Source of the DNA: Stercorarius parasiticus
Lineage: Eukaryota; Chordata; Aves; Charadriiformes; Stercorariidae
Length of the DNA stretch: 64,000 bases
NCBI GenBank assembly: GCA_013396915.1
Contig: VWZL01002220.1
Span: forward strand, 378,697-442,696
Direction: 5' to 3'
The position numbers and the translations under genes were made by a program. This document shows, in pieces, positions 25,773 through 38,100 of this stretch; position 1 is the stretch's first letter; each line of letters opens with the position of its first letter. The notes beneath the pieces are model-generated. The model was not told the origin of the DNA and searched no databases. It worked only from the letters and a program-made list of their open reading frames with translations.

Positions 25773-28700
25773 ATACATGAACTTATTTGTGCTAAACAAT
25801 TAATATCCTTCAACAGCCACCTTGCTGCAAAAGTAAAGATCGCCTTAGTCTGGAAGGGGAAGGAAAGGGAAGCAGGGGAGCCCCGCAGGAGATGTCTGAA
25901 TTGACAAGGCCGGAAGGGAGGAGAGCACAGCTGTGGGCCGGCATTGGGCAAGCGGAGGGGTGCGGGCGCAGGCCCAGGGTGTGCAGCCTGCGTGGCTTTG
26001 GCCTCGGCCACCTGAGGGCCAAGGTTACACTTCCATTCAGAGCTCATCATCACCTGAGTCACCTGAAAGGCCCCCCCCTCTACGTTTGTACACTGATGTA
26101 TGGTCTCAAGTCCATGTGTCATTTTTACTACTCAGAGTTGCCTGAACGTCTCTCAAGCTATTTTGTTGATTAATTTTGGCCTCCTTAAATATTTCTTATG
26201 TTTGGATAGGAGCAAATTAGATCATAAAACTTCAAAACTTTTCTTGGAGAGAGAGGTGGGGGAGAGCATCTGTTGTTCATCTCAATGGCCAGTTAGGCCC
26301 AAGCCATGACGATTGGAAATAGGAGCTGCCTTTTAGCTGAAACACTAATGAAACTCACTGGTTAACTTAAGAAATTAGTTTGTATGTAAAATTATATTCT
26401 TTACGCTAACTGTGCTGAAAAGGCTGCGCTGAGACCTTCTTGGCCTGAAATGGAACCTCTTCCGTTGAGGTGGGTGAGGAGGGAGGACAGGAGGAGAGAT
26501 AAGAAATTAGCAATGAAGTCAGATGCATTAGGTGCAGTGAGGCTTATCACAATGTATCAAGTTCTTAAGTAGAAGGGGATTTATCTTTCTAAACACAGTA
26601 TTCAGATGTGATAAGCAGTGTATACTTTTAAAATTCTCTTCCCCGGTTTTTGTTCTTGGATAATTAAACAGCTTTATTTTTTAACATGTGAAATTAATTT
26701 ATTCAAAAAACTAACTTTTTTATCAAGACACATAGTGGTAGATTTCTGAGCTAATGTACTTAATTAGTTTTTAATTTGAAAAATAAATTTACCATCCCAA
26801 CTACAGAAAACTGTTAACATATTGGAACTTTCCTTTTAGACTTCAAATGATAAAAATAAATTGGACTGAATAATTTAGAGACTATTTTCATTCTGACAGC
26901 ACTACTTATTTCTCAGTGAAACCCAGGGGAAAAAATAACAAAACATTCTCCAGCCTTTTATTACGGTGACATAGCAGCTACACTTGGTTTATAATTTTCT
27001 GTGCATCTTCTATGCATATAAGTGATGCAGGTGCTTTGCAAAGTGGACAGTCATTACGTAGATCGGAACATCCATGTTTTAACACATAATCTTTTCAACT
27101 GTGACTGAAAGAAAAGACATAGAGGCATCAGTCCTTTTACCAGCAAACCTGGCATTTATCTACAGAGAGCTTAATTTAGAAAGCAGAATTAGGCAGAGGC
27201 AACATTATTACTGTTCTAAAAAAGAAAGTGGCTCTGACTGCTTTTTGTGAGAATACTTGTATTAATGTTATGCTCTGATTACATGAGCTAACTTTATTTT
27301 TTCATAAATGAGCAATGTGTGTATGAGCACATGCATTCGTACACGTGTGCAAATTAATGTTATATCCAATAAATAAAAAATAAGATACAATTCCCATTTT
27401 GATACCCAAATGTGGGATGATTACCACTGTATGTAATCTCAAGTGAACCAGCAGTAAAATCAAGCTTTGATTTGAAATAAACAGTTTGTATATCATGAAG
27501 GAAGCTGATTCTACTAGTTGCAGATAAATTCTTTTGATCTCTGTTTCTGAAGATGCCTTTTGATCTGAAGAACAGTCAAAGGATATATTCATGGCTGAAG
27601 GTCATACAAAATAATTAGCCGCTTTTATTAATAATTAAACATAAAAACAGTACAGGTGTTTAATCACATTAGAGGTCATGGATTCTCAGTATTTAACCAA
27701 TCCACATGCTGAATAATTACGGCCAAGTCAACAGTCAACTCAGAACAAACTCCAAAAACACAGGCTTCAATCACTAAAAGCAAATGGATTACATTCCTCT
27801 CAAACATGCAGGCCCTGCTCTTAATGGATGCCTACAGTATCAACAACAATTTGAGCAAACGTGAAAGAATAACTTTTCATTTGGAGAACTACAGTCTGTC
27901 AGAATTTATCAGCTGTCTTTATATTTTAATGCATCTCTATTTACCCGAGAGCTCGAAGTATCTGAAAACACATATGAAATACACTGTCTCAACTGTTGTA
28001 GTTTGCAATTTTGTTCAGCTGATGTGGGGCAAGAGATAGAGCAGCTTGAGAAGAGCGTGTGAAAATCACGAGCAGGAACATCAGTGTCTTCTCATTTGAG
28101 CTTTCATTCTTCTGTGTTACATTGCTATATTTAATTAAAAGTAAAAATTTTGGCATCGTGATTCTTCATTACTCAGCATCATGCTCTTTTCCAAATAGAT
28201 TATGGTGTGTTTGTGATGGCTCTATTTTGTATGTAATTCTGATGACAGAAATATGGTTCAAGTAGTCCCTTTGATCATAATCTGCAATTCTAAACAAATC
28301 ATCTGATTTAGGATGTTCAGGGAGTTATGCAATGACTTCTTTGTTACTGTTCAGAAATAAAGCATTACCATCAGGAAAAAAAGATAACACTTCAGCATCA
28401 GATGCAATGAAAACCTCGATCTACAAAAGCAAAATAGAAAGTTAGACATAATATGAGGAGAACAGGGAAAAAACAAAACTTGCTACCATTAAGAGGCAAC
28501 ATACCATCAGTTATGACAGTATGCTCTGGTATGAATACATACTTTATAGTGCTTTATTTAAATGTTATCCCTTATATAACTCTGTAAAATTAGGTATACA
28601 CATAAGATAATGAGAACAGATTCCATTCTTTTTTATACAGTATATACGAAAGAAAGAGGAAACCTTTCCCTCAAAGAATTTCACCACCTGGAAATCAATA

Positions 28701-29844
28701 CTAAAAGATTCCTACACCACCAGGCAAGAAAAAAGGTAAAAGCTTATTAGCGAATAATCAGAATGATGTTCGTAGTGTAGTGTGGAGATGTTTAAAAATG
28801 AATGTGGCAATGTAGCAGATGATTTTCTGCATTTGCATTGATCAAAGACTAACGAAACGCTTTTGTGAGAGCTTTTTTTCCGTTTTCCCAGCACAGGACA
28901 ACAGACATCTGGGAAGAAAGAAAAATTAAAGTAAGGACATATAAAAAGAGTTTTCATTTAATTTAGTACTTTTTATTGTAATTCCAAGGTTTTCTTCATG
29001 AAGTTTATAAAAAAGCAGAGAGAGGAAGAGGTAATTGCTATCAAATAGCTATCCTAGGATATACAAAATTCAGATTGCACTTCTGTACACAGGGCTAGTA
29101 TCAAAGAGCATCTGAGCAGTCCTCCCTAGCTGCCTCATAATATAGAAAATTGAGTGCATTAAAATATCCACATTATTCTGATTTTATCCTGAGACATTTT
29201 GATTAGCATTCCTCTGTGCAAACACAGGGTGTCAGCTGAATTGTGGGTTACAATATCTATTTCTTTCTATTGACTCAAATGGGTCTGACATAAGTTTTCA
29301 TGAAATGAGTTTTAACTCTTGGAACATACTTAATCGTATTTCACACAGAAAAAAATGCCAGATGCTAGCCTGCTGGAGACATGGTGGTTGTGCTAGTGCT
29401 CCTAGCACCTCACCTGTCCAACCAGTAGTTTATTGTTCGAAGCTTGGAGGATACAGAGTAAATTCCTTTTTCTGGGCAGAATTTGCACCTTGTTTCCCAC
29501 AGGAGCATTGCACCCAGCAATCACAGTGGTGTTATGGAAGAGGTTTGTCTCAGTTCCTTTTGCTAAAAATGCTCCGCTTTGGATAGAATAATTCAATACT
29601 CTTGAGGCTACAGGGAGCTTTAATATAGTGAAAGAGCAATTACCTGGCAGGAATGAGGGCTCCAGTTTCAAACCCCCCTCCAGATAATGTGTATTTTTCT
29701 GCAGCAAGAACTGGAACTTGCCCTACTTTCAGGTAAGAAACCAAAATACCTTTATGTGAGGGGTCATATATGATACCATGTAACATGCTGTCTACGCCAA
29801 GGATTTTTTTCTTTGATGGAAGAGCTGTAATAGCAATGTTGGTC
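25773..29844. other. intergenic, no gene or repeat family identified
   Basis: AT-rich unique-looking DNA, with a GC-richer patch around 25.85-26.05 kb. There is a short TG/CA-rich stretch at about 27313-27350. Open frames are short and without recognisable motifs. Confidence 0.4.
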
Positions 29845-29910
29845 TTGGTGATAGTCCTGCTGGAAACAGGACATAGAACTGACTAGACAACCTCCAGAAG
29901 TCCTTTCAAA
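29845..29910 (+). mobile_element. probable degraded CR1 3' end
   Basis: The phrase 'actgactagacaacctccagaagtcctttcaa' at about 29878-29909 corresponds to the CR1 3' UTR core 'gactagatgacctccagaggtcccttccaac' in sense orientation. The upstream part is too eroded to align by eye. The expected ATTCTATG tail is absent and is replaced by an A-rich simple repeat. Confidence 0.5.
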
Positions 29911-29966
29911 TGAAACAAAATGAAACAAAGTGAAACCAAACCAAACCAAACCAAACGAAAACCAAA
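29911..29966 (+). repeat. GAAAC/CCAAA simple repeat
   Basis: A series of about 10-bp units (TGAAACAAAA, TGAAACAAAG, TGAAACCAAA) grading into four CCAAA/CCAAAC units and then CGAAAACCAAAG. It directly abuts the probable CR1 end and looks like an expanded 3' tail. Confidence 0.8.
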
Positions 29967-31155
29967 GCAGAGTGCTCTGTCCCTGCCTTCTCCCCAGCCA
30001 CCTGAAGAGAGCCTATAGTCTGGTGAATAGGGCTGCAAGATGAGAGAGGTGGGCTTGAACACTGTCTTGCAACTGAGTATGTGTGTGCCACATTGCAGAT
30101 GAGCCCTCTGGCCACTGAGTTCTGGACAGAAACTGGTAACAGTAGCTACTATTTGTATTTTGTAAAAATTTCACTATTCAAGACCTAAAATCAGGACAGG
30201 TTTTGGAGGCTGTGACCTGTGTGTGGACATACATGCTCTGATCTACACTGGAGGAAATTGCATATGGTCTGGTGGTCTTACACATGGGTAATAATTTTGA
30301 CTCCCTCAAGAAGCTCCTTGCTTGGCACCTGCCTTTCTTTGTCAGTCTCGTTCTTCCCATGAATTGCATCAGGATCCTTGGTAGTAGTGCTGAGAAGTGT
30401 CCTACTAAAAAATATCCACAGTCTTTGCTCTGTGGAGCAACACAGAAGTTGTTTTCTGGACCTAGCAGCATATCTGTGCTCCATTGAGTAACTTCATGAG
30501 ACTTAGAGGAGACCCACTGTGCAATATCAGTCTGGCTGCGCCATACAGCTGGTGCCAAGCACAAGGAAGCCCTGTGCCTTAGGAAATCCACGCCAGTTGA
30601 CCAGGCATCAAAATACCCTTCCTTCTTCAATCCACAAAGGGCAATGTAGACATTTGCTCATTTTATGGAAGCTTATATCTTTTGCACACACTCACCTCCA
30701 CACAGGCACACACATAACTAGTGATTATCAGACCTATTCTTACAGACTAAGCAGTCTGGTTTAGTCTTCAAAATTAGAGTAACTTCTCCCCTCCAAAGGC
30801 TCTCATAGGTGAGGAGAGGGAGAGCCACCTGTTCCGCTATGTAAATTGCCACCATTTCATTCACTTAAAAGGAATTTTTATCAGTTTTCTCTAATTGCAA
30901 ATGTGTCCCGCTGAGTTTAACAAGCTTAAACCATTCATTCATTTTTCCTGATATGAAATGTAGGCTTCAGGTTAAATTATTAAAAATGTAGATTCTGGAG
31001 CCTAAAATTCCTTGTATCTAGCAAATGTGGAAAGAAAATTGGAGAAAGAAGAAACAGAAAAACTTAAATATTTTAGACTAGTAAAACTAATTTCTAATGC
31101 AATATGTAATATAAATAGAATAGGTCACATACACAGATATACACACATAAATATA
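29967..31155. other. intergenic, no gene identified
   Basis: Moderately GC-richer than its surroundings to about 30.66 kb. A 151-codon minus-strand open frame (30630-30178) has no motif I recognise and is not called. The remainder is AT-rich. Confidence 0.35.
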
Positions 31156-31218
31156 TAGATACACATTTAGACGGATAGGTAGGTAGATAAATAGATAGAC
31201 AGACTCATAGATAGATAC
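31156..31218. repeat. imperfect GATA/TAGA microsatellite
   Basis: Interrupted TAGA/GATA units: 'tagatacacatttagacgga', 'taggtaggtagataaatag', 'atagacagactcatagatag'. It is preceded by CA-rich sequence from about 31126. The interruptions suggest an old tract that is unlikely to be highly variable. Confidence 0.85.
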
Positions 31219-33750
31219 AACTGACAAAGTGAAACAGGTTGTGGTAAAGAGGCACAGAGTAATTTTTTGTTATCTGACTAATATGTTTCAACTATAGCAA
31301 CTGGCCTCCAAAGATAAAACGCTTTGTCCCCTCCACATGCAACTTTCCTTCCCTCAGAAAAATCCCATCACATGTCCTAGTTCAGTGGTTACTGAACTTT
31401 AGAGCTGAAGGGTTGAACATAATTTTAACAGATCAAGGGAGCTGCAATCAATACTGTATCTGCTTTGAAATTCTTATCCTGTGCTTCCTGGGGCTCCTGG
31501 AGCCCATCAGGGAAGGGCAGTGGACCTGACATAAATCCTTTCTTCCTGCAGCTGAGTTGTTGCTGCAGAGAAGAGCATCTGCTTACAGCATGAGAAGGTC
31601 ACATTACCATGGTTCCCATGCCTGAAATAAAACGGTGGTGATATACGAATGTGAACATCAGTAGATACAAATGAAGATGCCTTTTAAAACTTGCATGGCA
31701 TGACTCAAGCGATGCAATTTCGAATTCAAATAAAATCCATACAAGTCATGTCCTGATGCGGCTGTCCAGAAAGCTGAAGGTTCATATGTGGGCCTCAGGC
31801 TGTGCATTAGAACCGCAAAGACTGAGCTGTGCATATTTTAAGGGGAGAAAATTGCACATCCCATAAGTCTCCACAAATATCTATTCCATAGGAGGATTTA
31901 AGAGGCAATCACCCATCTGTGATTGGGTGTGTATGCAAAATGTGTATGCCATCTTTCATCATGTTTCTGCTGAATGAGGAAAAAACATCAGAATAAAATA
32001 CCAAAAAAATTAACAAGATTCCTAGTTGTGTTTCTCAACTAGTTGTTAAGAAAACAAATGATTAGGAGGAACTGTCTGCAATGAAGGTGAACCTGAATTT
32101 TATTATATGTGTAATTTTGGAACTAGACCAAGTTGTCATGACTTATGACATACTAAAACCCTCATTAGAGGGAGGACACTTCATTTAAATCCATGAAAAC
32201 TACTGTATAAGTGTAGTTCATAAAATGAACTAAATTCAGTTCTAGCTAACTAAATTTTATTTAGTTTAGTTCTAACTACATTCTAGACTGTTGATGAAAT
32301 AATTCACGATTTGATTTTTTCAGTTATGATATGTAACATCAATGCACAGTTTTTAATTTGAACTGTAACATTTGGTTGCTCTTTACTATAAGCTTGATTG
32401 ATCATATAACTCAAGGTCTCGAGGATTTGAGGAACAATGAAATAAAAAGCAGGAAGTCAGCACAGTAAAATTCTTATGTAGGTTATTTGGATAATTCATA
32501 TCTGAGAATAAAGAAATCTGAGTTCTGCGAAGTACATATGGTACTTGATATACGTGCTATATATATATAATTTCCTTAAGGTCTATAAGGAATTTAAACT
32601 GGAGTTTAATCAGAAGTTTTGCTCTGCGCTGATCTGGGAGAACCTAAGGTGAAATTGGACCAAGAAATGTATTTATGGAGATAATCCTCTTGTATTCCCA
32701 TGCACCTTGCATTTGGAGGTGAGTTATTTTCCAATAGCTTCTATAATTTTCATTCCTTCTTCAACTCAACTATTTTATTTATTTATGCTGTATCACCACA
32801 TTCTACACACAGATGTGTGCATAACTTCATTGAGAGTCATGCACATACGCACATATTTCTCTCAAGGGAAAACGTGGCCTTTAATAAATATGCAATGTGG
32901 CAAGTTGTGATTGAGGTAGGCAGTTTTAAGATGCATAACTCGATTATTTCAAAACCAGATTTCTTCAAACATGCCAAAGGCAGATATATGTCAAGCTAAA
33001 AGTTACGGGAATTGGAGTGTAAAAGGGCAACCTAAACATTTTTCAAATTATGCAGAAGTCTGTTTGCTTAAATTGCAAAACTCAGAACCATCCATACTGA
33101 ATTTTTACCACACTTTCATAATAATTCATGTTTGGGTAGTGAACAAACAGGAATAATATTATCACAACAGATCATGTTCTTAAACCTCTAAATGTCACAA
33201 CAGAAATACCTTTTCAACCATAATTATGGCCATTGCAAGCGAGATGCTATAAAAAGGAAACAAAGTATGTTTTCCTCTTTGTTTCCTCATTTGAAATGTT
33301 TATTTAGGTAGCCCTCAGAACACTATTCTTTGCTATTAAATGTCTTCAAGGAATATTTTAAATGCTCCAGACTGCTCAGAATTTTGAAGTCCTGTCAAAG
33401 TTCAAAGAAACCTATGTTGCCACTGGTGTTTCTTATATGCTAAGAATCCTTCTCTTCCTCAGAAGTAATTACTTCTACACTTGTTTTCAGCACTGCAAAT
33501 TGTTCTGCCAATATTCATGAAGACCAGCTTGTCCTGACTATTTTTATTTTATTTGTGGAAAAGAGATCAGATAGACTATCTGAGTGCTCTGGGAGTTTAG
33601 TTCAGTTAAAAGTCAATACCAAGCCAAAGAGATGATCCCAGTGTCCCACAGATCATTCCTTAGACTGTCGGTCAATATGATTTCACCTGGGTCTCCATAT
33701 CTGTTAAGTCCAGTAGCACATAACACCAGGGATGGAAGCACACGCCAGTT
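31219..33750. other. intergenic, no gene identified
   Basis: AT-rich DNA. Contains a self-complementary CTAAATT / AATTTAG-like cluster at about 32220-32290 and a short TA run near 32560. Open frames stay under 100 codons and carry no motifs. Confidence 0.35.
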
Positions 33751-33835
33751 GAAAACATAAGAAATGCTGCAGTGGGTGAGACCATTAGCATGAGTTCATT
33801 AGCACAGTTTTGTCACTCCTACAGCAGCAGTGGGA
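33751..33835 (-). mobile_element. ancient CR1-type LINE 3' end fragment
   Basis: 'aacataagaaatgctgcagtgggtgagacca' followed by 'ttagcacagttttgtcactcctacagcagcagtgg' follows, with many differences, the antisense end of the CR1 type common in turtles ('aacataagaacggccatactgggtcagacca ... agcccagtatcctgtct ... gacagtggcc'). It is much more diverged than the avian-type CR1 copies in the window. The orientation is inferred from that family. Confidence 0.55.
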
Positions 33836-34452
33836 AAGGCTGTTAGAATGTCCTCTAGAGGTTGCTCACTGGCATCTGTTTTTCCCATTGTGTGTTGTTT
33901 CAGCTTGTAGACACTGTTGCGTCCTTCGTTAATGCCATAGCTGAGCATCCGTCTCTTTTCCTTGGCATCTTCATGGTAATAAAGTGCCATTGCTTAAACT
34001 TTATTGAACAGATAAAGGGAATCAACCACAGAGTGAGAAATTAAACTTTCATCTCCAGCTTCTTTACTAGCACCCTGTCTAATAAAGTCAGTTATCCTAT
34101 TTGACCCATGTGATTAATAAAGATTAATTAGCAAGCAACGTCGAAGTCTTGCCAACTCTGTTTAAGCTGTTTTAGCTGCTTTCATAGGTGTTCTTTCCTT
34201 TACCTTCTTCAGTGCATATTTATTTGTTTCCAAGATCATCCATTTTCTTATTTGTTACGTTCAAAGTAAAAATGCAAATTAAACAGATAGTGTTTACTCT
34301 TCTAGGTAATAATCATATTCAAGATGACTTCAGCTAATCTTCCATAGGAAATAGGTCACCTGTTAGCCATTTGACAGTCCATTAGCAATTGAAATAGAAA
34401 AAGATAGCAGCACTGTTTAAATTTAGATAGTAACGTGAAGAAACTGTCTTCA

Positions 34453-35102
34453 ATAGAACCATAGAATCATAGAATCATTTAGGTTGGAAAAGACCCTTGG
34501 GATCATCGAGTCCAACCATCAGCCCCACTCTACAAAGTTCTCCCCTACACCATATCCCGTAACACTACATCTAAATGATTCTTAAACACATTCAGGGGTG
34601 GTGACTCCACCACCTCCCTGGGCAGCCTATTCCAGCGTCTGACCGCTCTTTCTGTGAAGAATTTTTTCCTAATGTCCAGTCTAAACCTACCCTGTTTCAG
34701 CTTGAAGCCATTCCCTCTTGTTCTATTGCTAATTACCTGTGAGAAGAGACCAGCACCAACCTCTCTACAATGTCCTTTCAAGTAGTTGTAGAGAGTGATG
34801 AGGTCTCCCCTCAGCCTCCTCTTCCTCAAACTAAACAGTCCCAGCTTCTTCAATCGCTCCTCATAAGATTTATTCTGCAGGCCCTTCACCAGCTTTGTTG
34901 TCCTCCTCTGCGCTCGCTCCAGCACCTCGATATCTCTCTCGTATTGAGGTGCCCAAAACTGGACACAATACTCAAGGTGTGGCCTCACCAGTGCTGAGTA
35001 CAGGGGGACGATCACCTCCCCACTTCTAATCCACACTATTTCTAATACAAGCCAGGATGCCATTGGCTTTCTTGGCCACGTGGGCACACTGCTGACTCAT
35101 AT
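34453..35102 (-). mobile_element. CR1 LINE, C-terminal ORF2 plus 3' UTR
   Basis: Antisense copy of about 650 bp, and the best preserved in the window. The tail at 34454-34478 carries repeated 'catagaat' units. ORF2 is open on the minus strand down to a stop at 34547-34545. It contains [79 protein letters not shown] and a terminal [22 protein letters not shown] frameshift near 35040 separates it from an upstream [13 protein letters not shown] segment. It is 5'-truncated within ORF2, so the catalytic reverse transcriptase part is absent. Confidence 0.97.
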
Positions 35103-38100
35103 TCATAAATGCAATAAAGCATAAGGGAGGAGTTTAACACAGCTGATAGAGAACTTGAAGCAACAAAGAATATGGAGGCATCAGGGGGAAGCTGGTTTCC
35201 ACTAATTTGCCTTTCTCCCTCAAAAGTGACTACCTTCCATTTATACTTGTATCAAAGCTCTTTATCTGTAGTGTAAATTTTACAGGGCCTTACTGAACAC
35301 TTTTCCTGGATGGCTTATTTCAATGGGTTGAAATTACACAGTGGTGTTTTCTCCTTCTTTGGTGATATGACAGCTATAAGACAGGCTGTGGCAATATACA
35401 AGATCAATATTTACATTTTCCAAAGGCACTGATGCAACAGAGCTGTTAATTCAGTTTTCAAAAACTGGGTGCTTAGATAAATTGATTATAAATTAAATAG
35501 AGTCAGTTTTAACATGTGTCCAAACTACTGTTCCACAATCCTAAGTACTCTGCACATTTACAGGACAGAATATTAAAATTTTTCTAAGAGAACTCCCAAA
35601 TAAAGATACTACGCCATTAGTGACTGAAAAAATTGCTGTAAGTACTGTGTCAAATGTCATCCCATACTGATTTTCTATGCTTAAATTATAGTTTCATGAG
35701 TTACATGCAGTAAGCTTGGACCACAGGGCTAAGAAAGCCCCAGTGAAATATCTAAGTAGCTCACAGAAACCTTGCAAAATCCTGTCAAATGTAGGAAACC
35801 CAAAAAGGATCATTCAGATGTCCCTGGAGGAATTCAAAGATGATGTAAATGTCCTTGAAAATAAAACTTCATAATTGAAAATCTGACAGGTCCTTCATTA
35901 TAAAATCATAAATGCAACTCAAATCAGACTTTTGCAAGGGGTTAGACAGGGAGTTTTCAAAGCAGATCCTTGAAAGGAAACGTTGAGTTATTAATATCAG
36001 AAAAACTTGAACAATGGGTTGTTAGGTAACCAAAACAGTTCAAGCTAAAAAGAAAAAATTATAAAAGTTTGGATTTGTATTTTCTATTTAAAAACAATGC
36101 AATTAAAAGATCTTAAAATAATTTTAAGCCTCCACAAAACTCACAGGGAAAACCTGTGCATTGGAAATTTTTCCATCTTCTTCATTATTTTTCCCCATAT
36201 GATAAAGGCTAAGGGGTAATTTCAATTTTTAATTTCTAGAATAACTTCTTAGAAGCTAAAGTGTCTTGCATGGTGAATAGATGCTGCTTTTTGGTGAGAG
36301 CACATTGAAAGATCCCCTAAAAATTTCAAAAAGTTAAAAAAAAAGAAAGCGGTATTCTGCCTAGTAGCCAACTCTGCAATACCCCAGTTGTAAATACTAC
36401 AAAAGCTATATTGTTAGAAAAGTTATAGAGGTAAATACACCTTTGATTCTGAAGAATGTTAAAAATATTTGGTAGTATCTCATTTTAAAGTATATTTTTA
36501 AATCCTTTCAAACAGGTCACCTTCTTCTAATGTCTAACATGAAAAAAACCAAAACAAACCAAAGCCTCATAATGAAGTATCTTCTTGTTTAAATAGTCAC
36601 TAATAATAATAACAACTGAAACTAACACAAAGACTCAGAAACTGGATAGGAGGAACTGCAGAAACTTTCTGCATAGGAACTGGAAACAAGAACCAGGAAT
36701 TATTACAATTCATTTTATTAGTAGTCTCAACATAGTGTGTTTATACACAAAAATATGGTATTCAAGTATGATTGAACTGATTAAAAAAAACATGGATATA
36801 AATTTTTAAGATCAAAGCAAGAGTCCTTTCTTTCCAAAAATGAAAATGTTACTGCAAAGGCATTCACCTAAATAACCAATGAGGTGAAAAACAGCTGAAC
36901 CTGCTTTTTTGATACCATTTTCTAGAAGGATGCTCTTCAATCCCTTCAATCACGGGTCAATGAATAAAAAGGAATTTTACTATCAATCAGTACCTGCCAT
37001 CTTTACTTGTTTGCCCTAGTCTGCTGCCAGTCTCACTGAGACTGAAATGTAATCCTGGAGGAGCACAAGTGACACAGAGTGGTTTTGACTTCATTTCTGT
37101 CTGAGTTTGGACCCACAAGAGTTGGCCACTGGAGAACAAGCCTTAGGTCTGGTCAGTTACTCTATAGTTGCCATGAGCAAGATATTGCTAGCCATCTTCA
37201 TTAAACTCCCCTTAAACAAATTCCTTGCAAAATCTTCATCAGATCAGCTGGGAATCTTGTGTGAAATTGATAAAGAGGAGGAGGGAGGATACAGACATCT
37301 GAAAAGTAATATGAAAATTGGGGCGGTTTTACTGATATTTTGGAAACAACCCAAACTTCTCATTTGGGTTCCTATTTGCACAGCTTAGTTTGTCAGTCTT
37401 CCTTTGACATCCTTTAAGGTAAGAGATTAATGGGAAAAACAAGGCCACAGAACAGAGTTACAAGAGTGCTTAAACTGACAATCCAACTGTCATGTAGGTC
37501 CACTTCCCCAGGCAGTAACTCCTGCAATCCTCCAACGTGTGGGCATCCTCTCTGCCTCCAAAGAGCTCAGCAAGAGCCACAGGATGCTTTGGATCCAGGA
37601 TGATCTGTTTCATAGCTTTGTATGCTGGAAGAGAGCATTAATGTGCATTGAAGAAACCTTTCTTGGTGGATTGGGTACATTTTACTAGTGAAATTAATGA
37701 ACTGGGTTTAGAGGTACTAAACTGGATTTAGAGGTACTGTACCTCTGTTTAATAGGTGGAGATAAGAGCTTTACAGCTAAACACAGCAGGCCCAGTTCTG
37801 AGGTTCCTGAAGTGTTAAAGGTTCAGCCAGCTTTAGTTAGAGTTTTGTATAAAGTCTAAAACACAAACTGAAGGAAGACTTTCAAGATTTGATTCATTGT
37901 ACCTGTTAATATCCCACACCCTTCCCTTTTGCGCTGCTCTCTCTACAAACAAAAACTGGAGAGTTCAAGTCAAGTTTTCTGGCAATTACTTTTCCGAAGA
38001 CAAACGAGCAAACAAAGGAACCATCAACGAGCCATGCAGAGGCTTTCAGGAAATCATTTAGGAGCTTGAAATTCTGCCTGAAAGGAGTTTTCCCTTTCTC

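Noticed and set aside
25667..26122. 151-codon minus-strand open frame
   Set aside because: Its C-terminal third is antisense CR1 tail and the rest has no recognisable motif.
30178..30630. 150-codon minus-strand open frame
   Set aside because: I looked for retroviral or host domains and found none; probability of chance is high in 64 kb read in six frames.
34545..35087. 180-codon minus-strand open frame
   Set aside because: CR1 ORF2 C-terminus; reported as a mobile element rather than a host gene.
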